A stretch of DNA of 64,000 nucleotides, from assembly GCF_030140925.1 (NCBI RefSeq), contig NZ_JARBWD010000001.1, forward strand, positions 2,542,001 through 2,606,000, read 5' to 3'. The notes beneath the pieces were generated by a model. It did not search any database and was not told the DNA's origin. It saw only the letters and a list, made by a program, of their open reading frames with translations. Below are positions 26,763 to 35,254 of this stretch, piece after piece. How positions within the stretch are numbered: the first letter of the stretch is position 1; every line of letters starts with the position of its first letter. Source of the stretch: Parerythrobacter aestuarii. Its GTDB lineage: Bacteria; Pseudomonadota; Alphaproteobacteria; Sphingomonadales; Sphingomonadaceae. The translations under genes and the position numbers were made by a program.

Positions 26763-28064
26763 ATGAGCGTCGCCGGCAACCCGTTGGAACAGCGCCCGAT
26801 GACCGGGCGACAATGGGTCATCGTGGCCATCATGGTCAGCCTGCTGGCGCTCGACGGTTTTGATGTCCTCTCGATCAGCTTCGCCTCGCCAGGCATTGCC
26901 GCAGACTGGGGTATCGACCGGGCTGCACTGGGCTTCATCCTGTCCATGGAGCTCGTCGGGATGGCATTCGGTTCGATCCTGTTCGGCAGGATCGCTGACC
27001 GGATTGGGCGCCGCGCAACGATCCTCGCCTGCCTCGCTGTCATGGCCGGCGGCATGTTCGGGGCATCGTCTGCAACGGGCCCGACGGTTTTGTCTGGGTG
27101 GAGGGTGTTCACGGGCCTCGGGCTCGGCGGCATGCTCGCCGCGACGAACGCAGCCACTGCGGAAATTGCCAACGCCCGATATCGCGCGTTCTGCGTGGTC
27201 CTGATGGCCGGGGGCTATCCGCTCGGCAATATCGTCGGCGGCTCGGTTTCGGCATGGCTGTTGACGGAATTTTCGTGGCACGCCATTTTCATCTTCGGCG
27301 GTGCGATTGCCCTGCTCTTCATCCCCATTGTCTGGTTCATGGTTCCGGAGTCGATCTCCTTCCTTGCTTCGCGGGGAGGTGCCGAAACGCTGGGCCGGGT
27401 GAACCGGGTCCTGCACCGGCTCGGACAACCGGCAGTCGATAATATTGCGGCTGCTCCGCAAGCAAAGGCAAGCATGGGAGCACTCCTGTCGTCAGAATAC
27501 TGGCGACGAACGATCCTGCTGACAGTCGCATACTTCGCACATTTCATGACCTTCTACTTCATCCTCAAATGGATCCCGAAGATCGTGGCCGACATGGGCT
27601 TTGAGCCCTCGATGGCAGCCGGGGTTCTCGTTTCAGCAAGTGTAGGCGGAGCGCTCGGTTGCGGTGTGATCGGCTTGCTCAGTTTGCGGTTGCGCGTCGG
27701 TTGGCTCACCATAGGCACGATGCTGCTTTCGGCTGTCGCAGTGTTTATCTTCGGTCGCAGCAACAGCCACCTGCAAACGCTGTCGATGATCGCAGCGGCA
27801 GCGGGCTTCTTCACCAATGCAGGAGTTGTCGGTCTCTACGCCATTGTTGCGCAATCCTTCCCTACCCGCTTGCGGGCCACGGCCACAGGGTTCGTGATCG
27901 GATTCGGACGCGGGGGATCCGCCTTGGCCCCGTTCCTGGCCGGAGTCCTGTTCGCAGCTGGCTTTGCCCTGGGCACCGTTGCACTTCTCATGGCGCTTGG
28001 CTCGCTCCTGGCTGCAGCTGCACTGTTGTTTTCCGGACGCTTGTCAGGAGGCGCGGAGGTGTGA
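26763..28064 (+). CDS. pcaK: MFS aromatic acid:H+ symporter, probable 4-hydroxybenzoate/protocatechuate transporter
   Basis: The protein has 433 residues with about 12 membrane helices. The first helix carries the DGFDV motif (LLALDGFDVLSISFASPGIA) typical of the aromatic acid:H+ symporter (AAHS) family. The loop 2-3 motif GRIADRIGRR and a later MFS motif are present. It lies 49 bp after pobA on the same strand and so is probably in the same operon, importing the PobA substrate. Other AAHS members move benzoate, vanillate or protocatechuate, so the symbol rests partly on context. Confidence 0.85.
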   Translation: MSVAGNPLEQRPMTGRQWVIVAIMVSLLALDGFDVLSISFASPGIAADWGIDRAALGFILSMELVGMAFGSILFGRIADRIGRRATILACLAVMAGGMFGASSATGPTVLSGWRVFTGLGLGGMLAATNAATAEIANARYRAFCVVLMAGGYPLGNIVGGSVSAWLLTEFSWHAIFIFGGAIALLFIPIVWFMVPESISFLASRGGAETLGRVNRVLHRLGQPAVDNIAAAPQAKASMGALLSSEYWRRTILLTVAYFAHFMTFYFILKWIPKIVADMGFEPSMAAGVLVSASVGGALGCGVIGLLSLRLRVGWLTIGTMLLSAVAVFIFGRSNSHLQTLSMIAAAAGFFTNAGVVGLYAIVAQSFPTRLRATATGFVIGFGRGGSALAPFLAGVLFAAGFALGTVALLMALGSLLAAAALLFSGRLSGGAEV

Positions 28065-28138
28065 CCACGCTCATTTTGCCGACATAACCATTACGGGTCG
28101 CACCGATCGCAAATGACTTGTTTTGGGAGGATCAGTCG

Positions 28139-29524
28139 ATGGTAAAAGGGGATGAGGACAAGTTCCTCAGGCAGCTGCCGGACAGCTGCGCAGAGGTATC
28201 GCTGGGGGCATCGAATATCGGCGGGGTCATCAAGGATGTCCTCGATTCCAGCCGGAAACTGAGGGCCGAGCACGACGCTATCCTTGACACGGTCAAGGCG
28301 CTGGATGTTGACCAGCAACGCTCGGTCCAGGCCAACGAAGAGGCGCGCGAGATTTCACAGAGCGCCATTGACCGGCTGAACGAGGGCAAACGACAGATTA
28401 TCGTTTCCCTGTCCGAGATCACCGAATTGCTGGCCGTGGTCGAGGCTCTTGCAGCGCATGTGACCGGTTTCTCTGCCGCCATGGCACAAGTCGGCAAGAG
28501 TGCCGCCGATATCGAGGATATTGCCGAAACAACCAACATCCTCGCTCTCAATGCCACCATCGAAGCACAACACGCCGGAGAGCATGGCCGGGCATTTGCC
28601 GTAGTGGCAGACGAAGTGAAAGCCCTGTCCGGCGAAACCCGATCGGCAACGGACCAGATCCGGCAAACCCTGGACGCGTTGAAGGGTGAAGCAGACGCCG
28701 TTGTCGCCCGCATCGAGGAAGGAAACCGGGCCAGCGAAGCGGCCAAGAATTCCGTCGACCGGATCGAAGAGACGATCAGCAATGTCAGCGCTCTGGTAGG
28801 TGAAGTGAACGAACAAAACCGCCAGATCGGTTCCGTCAATGACATGATTTCGTCGCACATTGGTGAAGTCGTCGATGTGCTCGGACATTTTGCAGAAGCG
28901 ACCGTTGCCAGCGATGCAGAACTGTCGAGCGCGCAAGACCAGGTTGAAGCGCTGGAACTGACGGCGTGTGACATGTTCGATGTGCTGGTAAAGGCAGGCC
29001 TCTCTCCATCGGACAGCGAAATGGCCACGCAGGCCAGGCACGCCTGCGCCGAAATTGTCAGCGTGACAGAAGCCGCATTGGCCGATGGCACGCTCACAGA
29101 GAGTGAACTGTTTGATGAAACCTACATCCCGGTAGAGGGAAGCAATCCGCCGAGGTTCACGACCAAGCTGATGCCTTGGGCGCAGACGGCATGGCGCCCG
29201 ATGCTGGATCGGGTGTGCGATTCGGACGCTCGCGTCGTTGCAGCGGTTTGCCTCGACAAGAACGGTTTCTTGCCTACGCACATGACGGAATCCTCGCGTG
29301 AACCGACAGGGGACCCAGGCCATGACGGCAAATATTGTCGTCACGGGCGACTCTATGAAACCCCCCTCAATGCGAAAGCAGCGCAAAGCACCGATGATTA
29401 TATGATGGCAGTCTACAGGTTCGAAGGCAGAGGCTCTGCCTACAGCGTCGTCAGAAGCGTCTACTGCCCAATCGTCATCGCCGGTAAACGGTGGGGGGGG
29501 TTCAGGATTTCCTATGCATCGTGA
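28139..29524 (+). CDS. Soluble methyl-accepting chemotaxis protein with C-terminal sensing domain
   Basis: The protein has 461 residues and no transmembrane segment. The N-terminal half is a chemoreceptor signalling coiled coil with the hairpin tip IEDIAETTNILALNATIEAQ, HAGEHGRAFAVVADEVKALS at about 120-165. The last about 120 residues form a PAS/Cache-like sensor (DKNGFLPTHM, GDPGHDGKYCRHGRLYETP), placed after the signalling domain, the reverse of the usual order. ATG 28139 is chosen because GGGAGG sits eight bases upstream; a TTG 21 bases further upstream has no such site. It should signal to CheA in the cytoplasm. Its position just upstream of the microaerobic genes hints at a redox or metabolite cue. 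No che genes are in the window. Confidence 0.85.
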   Translation: MVKGDEDKFLRQLPDSCAEVSLGASNIGGVIKDVLDSSRKLRAEHDAILDTVKALDVDQQRSVQANEEAREISQSAIDRLNEGKRQIIVSLSEITELLAVVEALAAHVTGFSAAMAQVGKSAADIEDIAETTNILALNATIEAQHAGEHGRAFAVVADEVKALSGETRSATDQIRQTLDALKGEADAVVARIEEGNRASEAAKNSVDRIEETISNVSALVGEVNEQNRQIGSVNDMISSHIGEVVDVLGHFAEATVASDAELSSAQDQVEALELTACDMFDVLVKAGLSPSDSEMATQARHACAEIVSVTEAALADGTLTESELFDETYIPVEGSNPPRFTTKLMPWAQTAWRPMLDRVCDSDARVVAAVCLDKNGFLPTHMTESSREPTGDPGHDGKYCRHGRLYETPLNAKAAQSTDDYMMAVYRFEGRGSAYSVVRSVYCPIVIAGKRWGGFRISYAS

Positions 29525-29687
29525 CTAAGGCCTGACCGCCTTCCGTGAACGGGGATCGCAATCCGATCGACGCACTCATGAGGAGCTGCCGATTATCACC
29601 ATTGGCGGTTTTGCCGACGAATGCGCGCCCCTGTTCGGACATCAATATCGCCCTTCGAGCATCGCCGAAATCTTCCCCGGCGATCAT
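29502..29687 (-). CDS. Possible small protein coupled to hemN
   Basis: This 61-codon frame (MIAGEDFGDARRAILMSEQG and on) starts with an ATG that overlaps the hemN stop (ATGA, 29684-29687), a common sign of translational coupling in this window. It ends inside the 3' end of the convergent chemoreceptor gene (23 bp antisense overlap). No domain is recognised. Codon third positions are GC-rich but less so than in its neighbours. It could be a real small protein or chance. Confidence 0.3.
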   Translation of the reverse strand: MIAGEDFGDARRAILMSEQGRAFVGKTANGDNRQLLMSASIGLRSPFTEGGQALVTMHRKS

Positions 29688-30994
29688 ACGGCAGCACTGA
29701 ATCGCCGCTCCGCAGGATCGCGGTAGCTATCGATCAGAGCAGCGATCGTCCGTGTGTAGGGCAGTCCTTCCGCTGCAATTGTCAGCACGTCGCCCTCCAG
29801 CCTGGCGAGCCCACGAGCTATGAAGGGAGCCAAAGGGCAGGCGATGCTACCGGCGATGTGTGCCGGAAGGCGAACGCTACCAAAGCATAGAAGGTCTTCG
29901 ATTGCCTTGCCTCGCTCACGATCATCGATGGAACGATGAAGCCCTGCGGATGTTGCGAATGCCCCCCGTGAGGTCTTCATGCGATAACGACCGCTGTTTT
30001 TCTCGTTCTGCGCCAACAGCGCTGGAAAGCTGCTGATCGCCGAACTGCCAAGACCGATCAGGTTAACCGCCGTGTCGTCAGTAAAGCCCTGGAAATTGCG
30101 GTGGAGCGTACCCTGCACCACCGATTGGGCCAGCGGGTCATCAAGGCGCGCAAAATGGTCGAAGCCAACTGGCTGGTAGCCCTGGCCGGCGAAAAAGTCA
30201 TAGCCCAGCTCCGCCATGGCGAAGCGCTCATGCTGGTCGGGCAGAGCTGTGGTATCGATCACGCGCTGGCGCGGAACGATATGCGGTACATGCGCATAGC
30301 CGAACAGTGCGACGCGATCTGCACCGAGCGCCAAGGTCCGCACAAGGGTGTCCAGCAGGTCGATCCGCTCTTGCCCGGGCAGGCCATACATCAGGTCGAA
30401 ATTGATCGAGCTCACCCCCGCGCTGCGCAGCCAGGCGGTGGTCTGTGCGATCAGCTGCTCAGGTTGTTCGCGTCCAATGGCGGACTGGCACTGTGGAGCG
30501 AAGGTCTGAACCCCCATACTGGCGCGCTGTACTCCCACTTCGCCGAGTGCATCTGCCCAACCTGCAGTCATCGTGCGCGGATCGAGTTCGATCGACCAGA
30601 CCGGGTCATCCAGCTCGAAACGGCGAAAGATCTGCGCTACCAGTGCGCGGAAATCATCAGGGGTAATCGCATTCGGACTGCCTCCGCCAAATGACACGCG
30701 ACGCACCTTCGTGCCGTGCGGCAGCGAAGCCGCGACGGATGCAATCTCCATGGTGAGTGACGCGAGATAACTTTCCAGGCGAGCGCGACGGTTGGCCTTG
30801 CCCGTGTTGCACCCGCAGTAGAAACAGATTTTCTCGCAAAAAGGGATATGGAGGTAGAGCGAGACTTCGCCCTCGACGCTTTCCAGGGCCGAGCGATAGC
30901 TAGCCGCTGGGAGCTCGCCGAATTCGGCGGCGGTGGGATAGCTGGTATAGCGCGGAACAGGCTTTGCCAGCAGGTCTGGATAGTAATGCCACAT
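29684..30994 (-). CDS. hemN: Oxygen-independent coproporphyrinogen III oxidase
   Basis: The protein has 436 residues. This radical-SAM enzyme makes protoporphyrinogen IX without oxygen, supplying heme when oxygen is scarce. The 4Fe-4S motif is C53xxxC57xxC60 (CEKICFYC) followed by GC. The family lead-in PVPRYTSYPTA lies at residues 13-22, and SFGGGSPNAI follows at about 103. Typical downstream blocks (QRASMGVQTF, NFDLMYGLPGQ, LFGYAHVPH) are present. A perfect FNR box lies 36-49 bp upstream of the ATG. It is convergent with the chemoreceptor, and the ccoNOQPGHIS genes lie upstream on the same strand, a known grouping for cbb3 oxidase heme supply. Confidence 0.97.
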   Translation of the reverse strand: MWHYYPDLLAKPVPRYTSYPTAAEFGELPAASYRSALESVEGEVSLYLHIPFCEKICFYCGCNTGKANRRARLESYLASLTMEIASVAASLPHGTKVRRVSFGGGSPNAITPDDFRALVAQIFRRFELDDPVWSIELDPRTMTAGWADALGEVGVQRASMGVQTFAPQCQSAIGREQPEQLIAQTTAWLRSAGVSSINFDLMYGLPGQERIDLLDTLVRTLALGADRVALFGYAHVPHIVPRQRVIDTTALPDQHERFAMAELGYDFFAGQGYQPVGFDHFARLDDPLAQSVVQGTLHRNFQGFTDDTAVNLIGLGSSAISSFPALLAQNEKNSGRYRMKTSRGAFATSAGLHRSIDDRERGKAIEDLLCFGSVRLPAHIAGSIACPLAPFIARGLARLEGDVLTIAAEGLPYTRTIAALIDSYRDPAERRFSAAV

Positions 30995-31029
30995 GCCGTT
31001 TCATCTCGCAGTCAGGGCGCATGCCGTCC

Positions 31030-31043
31030 TTGATATCGATCAA
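31030..31043 (-). promoter_or_regulatory. FNR/FixK box upstream of hemN
   Basis: TTGATATCGATCAA is a perfect inverted repeat matching the FNR consensus TTGAT-N4-ATCAA. Its centre is about 42 bp upstream of the hemN ATG. If it works as a class II site (centre at -41.5), the transcript would start almost at the ATG and be nearly leaderless, which fits the poor ribosome site there. Confidence 0.88.
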
Positions 31044-31100
31044 TCTGCACGTGAAAGTTTGCAGGGTGGCATGCCGTGGAGCTTGCAGGGCGCCCCCTCC

Positions 31101-31253
31101 TCACGTCCCTTCATCCTCGTCATCGATCAGGATCCGCCGAGCAGCTCCGTCGAGATCTTCGAACTGGCCGTTTCGCATCGCCCAGAAGAAGAATGCAAGA
31201 CCCAGCGCCCCCATGCCAAGCGCGATCGGGATCAGGAAAGCCAGGATGCTCAC
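31101..31253 (-). CDS. ccoS: cbb3 oxidase maturation protein CcoS
   Basis: The protein has 50 residues. Translation from GTG 31253 gives an N-terminal single membrane helix (SILAFLIPIALGMGALGLAF), then FFWAMRNGQFEDLDGAARRIL and an acidic tail. The block FxWAxxxGQFxDLxxPAxRIL is the hallmark of CcoS/FixS, a small protein needed to load cofactors into the CcoN subunit. The GTG overlaps the ccoI stop (GTGA, 31250-31253). It is the last gene of the cco run. Confidence 0.95.
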   Translation of the reverse strand: MSILAFLIPIALGMGALGLAFFFWAMRNGQFEDLDGAARRILIDDEDEGT

Positions 31254-33370
31254 TGCGTAAACCGCGCGAGGCGCAACGAATTGGCAACCACCACCACTGA
31301 ACTGAGCGACATGGCGATGGCAGCGATCATGGGAGTGACGAACCCTGCCAGCGCCAACGGCACGGCGAGGGCGTTGTAAACGACCGCAAAAGCGAAGTTC
31401 TGGCGTACGATCTGCATGGTGCGGCGCGACACGGCCACCGCCATCGCGACCGGCGCAAGGTGAGCGCTGACAAAGACCGCGTCTGCAGCCTGTTGGCTCG
31501 CGTCACTGGCGGATCCCGGCGCAATCGAAGCATGCGCCGAAGCCAGGGCGGGGCCGTCGTTGAGCCCATCACCCACCATTAGCGGGAAATGCCCCTGCGC
31601 CTTGAGCCGGTCGAGAACAGCGAGCTTGTCAGCCGGATGCAGGCCCCCGCTCCCGGTGACGCCGAGATCCCGTGCCATGCGGGCCACGGCCTGCTCGCTA
31701 TCGCCGGAGAGGATCGACGAATCCAAGCCCATCTCGCGCAGTTTGGCGAACACCGATGCAGCGTCTTCGCGAAGCGGATCGCAAAAGCGAATTGTCTTGG
31801 CAGTGCCGTCAATCAGCAGGTCGACTGCCATGCTCTCTTCTTGCTGGTCAGGCCGTTTCAACGCGACAGGGCGGTCGCCCAAGGTCGCCCTGATGCCTGA
31901 GCCGCCTATTTCGCGCACGTCCTCGAGCCGGGCTGGAGTGACCGATGCGCCAAGTGTCTTGGCCAGACCGACGCTGAGCGGGTGGCGGCTCGTTTGCGCA
32001 AGACCCAGTGCGATGGATTTCTCATCCGTGCTTAGACTGCTGGCATCGGCCCGTGGTTCGCCCAATGTCAACGTTCCCGTCTTGTCGAACAGCGCGACAT
32101 CGACTTCGGCGAGCCGCTCAAGCGCTGTGCCATCCTTCACCAGCAAGCCATGCCGCAGCAAGGTATTGCTCGCCACCACCTGAGCGGCCGGCACAGCCAG
32201 CCCCATGGCGCAAGGGCACGTGATGATCAGGACAGCAATCGCGATGACCAACGACTGGTGCCAGCCCGCCCCCGCGATCATCCAGCCGAAAAAGGCCAGG
32301 GCCGCCAGCGAATGGACCGCTGGGGCATAGAGCCGCGAAGCACGGTCGGCGATGCGGACATAGCGACTACGTGATTGCCCGGCCTCATCCATGAGCCGCG
32401 CAATCTCGGCGATGGCGGTATCCTGCGCCACAGCAGTAATCCGCACCTGCAGCGGGGCCAGCATGTTGATGGTTCCAGCATGGACCGTGCTGCCGACGGT
32501 GACCGGTTCTGGTATGCCTTCGCCGGTCAACATGGCGTTGTCGATGGCGCTGTGGCCCTGCTCGACCATGCCGTCGGCAGCAAGCGATTCTCCTGCCGCC
32601 ACCAGCATCATGTTGCCGGTTTGCAGGTCTTCGGCTTTGACCCTGGCTGTTGATCCGTCAGGCTGGAGAACGCTAGCGCTGCGGCCCATTCGGCCCAGCA
32701 AGGCACCGATCCCGGCGCGTGTCTTGCCCCGCATGGCGGCATCGAGTGCACGACCCGCGAGCAAGAAAAACAGCAGCATCACCGCACCGTCGAAATAGGC
32801 GTGCTCCCCACCGGTCATCGTCTCGTAGACGCTCAGCCCGGTCGCAAGCAGCACGCCGATCGAGATCGGCACATCCATGTTGGTGCGGCGATACCGCAGT
32901 GCCATCCACGCCGAGGAGAAGAACGGCCGTCCCGAGTAGAACACAACGGGCAAGGCAATCACTGCCGAAAGCCAGTGAAACAGGTCTTTGGTTACGCCGC
33001 CCGCCCCGGACCAGACGCTGACAGAGAGCAGCATGATGTTCATCATGCCGAAACCGGCAACGGCCAGCGCCCGTAACAGCAGTTGGGATTCCCCCTCGTC
33101 CTCGGCCAAGGGGTTAGCAGCCACGGGCTGTGCTTCGAAACCAAGACGCTCGAGTGCGGAAACCAGCGCTTCGTCAGAAACCATTTGATTGTGGCGTACG
33201 GCGACCCGTTTGGCGGAAAAATTGACCCGTGCCGCCTCGACCCCTTCGATCAGGCCAAGCCCGCGCTCAATCTTCGCAATGCAGCCCGCACAGCGAATAC
33301 CCGGCACAGTGAAGCGGCTGTCCTGCAGCCCTGGCGCTTCGAACGACTTGTGGGTCGGCTGCGCAGTCAT
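31250..33370 (-). CDS. ccoI: Cu+-exporting P1B-type ATPase CcoI (FixI)
   Basis: The protein has 706 residues. It pumps copper to the periplasm for the CuB site of the cbb3 oxidase. An N-terminal heavy-metal-binding domain has C27AGC30. The membrane CPC motif lies at 385-387 and the phosphorylation loop DKTG at 429-432, with GDGLNDGPAL near 595. The actuator motif reads TGEG (282-285) where TGES is usual; the essential Glu is kept. The start overlaps the ccoH stop (ATGA, 33367-33370) and its stop overlaps ccoS, so the maturation genes are translationally coupled. Confidence 0.96.
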   Translation of the reverse strand: MTAQPTHKSFEAPGLQDSRFTVPGIRCAGCIAKIERGLGLIEGVEAARVNFSAKRVAVRHNQMVSDEALVSALERLGFEAQPVAANPLAEDEGESQLLLRALAVAGFGMMNIMLLSVSVWSGAGGVTKDLFHWLSAVIALPVVFYSGRPFFSSAWMALRYRRTNMDVPISIGVLLATGLSVYETMTGGEHAYFDGAVMLLFFLLAGRALDAAMRGKTRAGIGALLGRMGRSASVLQPDGSTARVKAEDLQTGNMMLVAAGESLAADGMVEQGHSAIDNAMLTGEGIPEPVTVGSTVHAGTINMLAPLQVRITAVAQDTAIAEIARLMDEAGQSRSRYVRIADRASRLYAPAVHSLAALAFFGWMIAGAGWHQSLVIAIAVLIITCPCAMGLAVPAAQVVASNTLLRHGLLVKDGTALERLAEVDVALFDKTGTLTLGEPRADASSLSTDEKSIALGLAQTSRHPLSVGLAKTLGASVTPARLEDVREIGGSGIRATLGDRPVALKRPDQQEESMAVDLLIDGTAKTIRFCDPLREDAASVFAKLREMGLDSSILSGDSEQAVARMARDLGVTGSGGLHPADKLAVLDRLKAQGHFPLMVGDGLNDGPALASAHASIAPGSASDASQQAADAVFVSAHLAPVAMAVAVSRRTMQIVRQNFAFAVVYNALAVPLALAGFVTPMIAAIAMSLSSVVVVANSLRLARFTQ

Positions 33371-33813
33371 CCCACGGGCCTCTCCATGCGCAGGCTATCG
33401 GCACCATGCGACAAGGTGAGCCGGACCAGCCAGCGACCTTCGGGGAGTGCTCTTTGGCTCAAGTACCTCCCGTTGCCAGCCGAGGTCAGCGGGAACGCCA
33501 ACGTCTCGTCTCGGCCAAGGGGATGGCGCAATTCGACAGTCGCTTTAGCGCCTTTGGGCGTACCTTCAGTCACCACTTCCAGCCGGCCATCGCCGCTGCG
33601 GGCCACCCGGGCATTCCATCCCAGTGCATTCTCACGCTCGGCCTGTTCCAACCAGCGATTGAAGTTCTGGCTGGCGACGTAGGAATTCTCCACCACCACT
33701 CCGCCGAAGCTGCCTATCGCCAACGTCGCCATCAGGATGTTGACCGCCACCACGATGCTGAACCCGCCGACAAGGATGGCGGTCATGTGCCAGCCGGTGA
33801 ATCGCTTGGTCAT
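33367..33813 (-). CDS. ccoH: cbb3 oxidase assembly protein CcoH (FixH)
   Basis: The protein has 148 residues. ATG 33813 gives MTKRFTGWHMTAILVGGF and a single N-terminal membrane helix (VVAVNILMATLAIGSF), followed by a periplasmic domain with the family block NSYVASQNFNRWL and a C-terminal Ig-like region. CcoH helps assemble the oxidase and interacts with CcoP. It lies one base after the ccoG stop and overlaps ccoI by ATGA. Confidence 0.93.
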   Translation of the reverse strand: MTKRFTGWHMTAILVGGFSIVVAVNILMATLAIGSFGGVVVENSYVASQNFNRWLEQAERENALGWNARVARSGDGRLEVVTEGTPKGAKATVELRHPLGRDETLAFPLTSAGNGRYLSQRALPEGRWLVRLTLSHGADSLRMERPVG

Positions 33814-33814
33814 G

Positions 33815-35254
33815 TCATTGCTCCGGTGCTGCAAAGCGAGTGGTGCCGGTATCGCTTTCCGGCTGTTCGTCGGCCGTCGCGAGCACGAAGGTGAATTCCT
33901 GTTCCTTCGAACCGCGCGGGGCGGCGACATAGGCGCGTAGGGTGCGGGTCTGGTCGGCTGGTACGGTGTAGGTCTGGCTGCGGGCGGCCTTGTCACGCGC
34001 GATGGTGTCGCTCCACATGCTGGCCCCTTCGAGCCCCTGCAGCGACAGCACCATCTCGCGCGGCGCGCTGGTCATGTTGCGCAGCTTCAGCGTGTAGGAA
34101 TTGCGGACCGAGCCGTCGCTCATCAACATGAAGGGCGGGTTCCGGTCGGGCGAGACCGTCAAGTCGACATGGGTCCGCGTGCCTAGCGCAAACAACAGGC
34201 CGAAGCCGATAGCGGACCAGATCCCGAGATAGGCCAGGGCGCGCGGGCGCAGCAACGCCTTCCATGCCGGGCGCGGATCGCCTCCTGCCTTCTCGCGCTC
34301 GCAGTCTTCCAGCGTGGCATAGTCGATCAACCCGCGCGGGCGACCGACCTCTTTCATCACCCGGTCGCAGGCATCGATGCATAGCGCGCAGGTGATGCAG
34401 GAAATGTCCGGACCCTTGCGGATATCCCAGCCGGTGGGGCAGACGGCAACGCATTGGTGGCAGTCGATGCAGTCGCCCACCTGGCCGGGATTCTTTTGCG
34501 CCTTCTTCAGGCTGCCGCGCGGTTCGCCGCGCCAGTCCTTGTAGGTAACCAGCAGCGATTTCTCGTCCATCATCGCGGTCTGGATGCGCGGCCAGGGGCA
34601 CATGTAGATGCACACCTCCTCTCGCATGAAGCCGCCGAGCGTGACGGTGGTGAGCGTCAGCACGGCGACGGTGATGTAAGCGATCGGGGCTGCCTCGCCC
34701 GCCCAGAAATCGCGGGTCAGCGTCGGCGCATCGGCGAAGTACATGATCCAAGCGCCGCCGGTCCAGAACCCAATGAACAGGTAGATGCTCCACTTGAAAG
34801 CGCGACGGAATACCTTGCCCCAGGTCCATGGCGCTGCATCGAGCCGCAGGCGAGCGTTGCGATCTCCATCGACGAAGCGATCGACGTGCTGGAACAGGTC
34901 GGTCCACACGGTTTGCGGGCAGGAGTATCCGCACCACGCCCGCCCGACCGCGCTGGTGACGACGAACAGCCCGATCCCCGCCATGATCAGCAGTCCCGCC
35001 ACGAAATAGAATTCATGCGGCCAGATCTCGATGCCGAACATGTAGAAGCGGCGATTGGCGAGATCGACAAGCACTGCCTGATCGGGCGCATAGGGCCCGC
35101 GATCCCAACGGATCCACGGCGTCACGTAGTAGATCGCCAGCGTGACGGCCATGACCAGCCACTTGAAGCGGCGGAACGGGCCGTCGATGCGCTGGTTGTG
35201 GACCTGCTTGCGCGCGGCGTAGAGCTGTTCCGGCTGCGGGCTAGCGCTGGCCAT
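33815..35254 (-). CDS. ccoG: Cytochrome c oxidase accessory protein CcoG (FixG/RdxA)
   Basis: The protein has 479 residues. CcoG is a membrane ferredoxin-like cupric reductase that prepares copper for the oxidase. Several membrane helices in the first 250 residues include CGYSCPQTVW and CIYMCPWPR, followed by two 4Fe-4S motifs, CIDCHQCVAVCP and CITCALCIDAC (about 265-300), and a C-terminal periplasmic Ig-like domain. The start lies 14 bases inside the 3' end of ccoP. The order ccoNOQP-GHIS is canonical. Confidence 0.96.
   Translation of the reverse strand: MASASPQPEQLYAARKQVHNQRIDGPFRRFKWLVMAVTLAIYYVTPWIRWDRGPYAPDQAVLVDLANRRFYMFGIEIWPHEFYFVAGLLIMAGIGLFVVTSAVGRAWCGYSCPQTVWTDLFQHVDRFVDGDRNARLRLDAAPWTWGKVFRRAFKWSIYLFIGFWTGGAWIMYFADAPTLTRDFWAGEAAPIAYITVAVLTLTTVTLGGFMREEVCIYMCPWPRIQTAMMDEKSLLVTYKDWRGEPRGSLKKAQKNPGQVGDCIDCHQCVAVCPTGWDIRKGPDISCITCALCIDACDRVMKEVGRPRGLIDYATLEDCEREKAGGDPRPAWKALLRPRALAYLGIWSAIGFGLLFALGTRTHVDLTVSPDRNPPFMLMSDGSVRNSYTLKLRNMTSAPREMVLSLQGLEGASMWSDTIARDKAARSQTYTVPADQTRTLRAYVAAPRGSKEQEFTFVLATADEQPESDTGTTRFAAPEQ

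Noticed and set aside
28118..28138. TTG start 21 bases upstream for the chemoreceptor
   Set aside because: GGGAGG is well spaced for ATG 28139 and would lie inside the longer reading.
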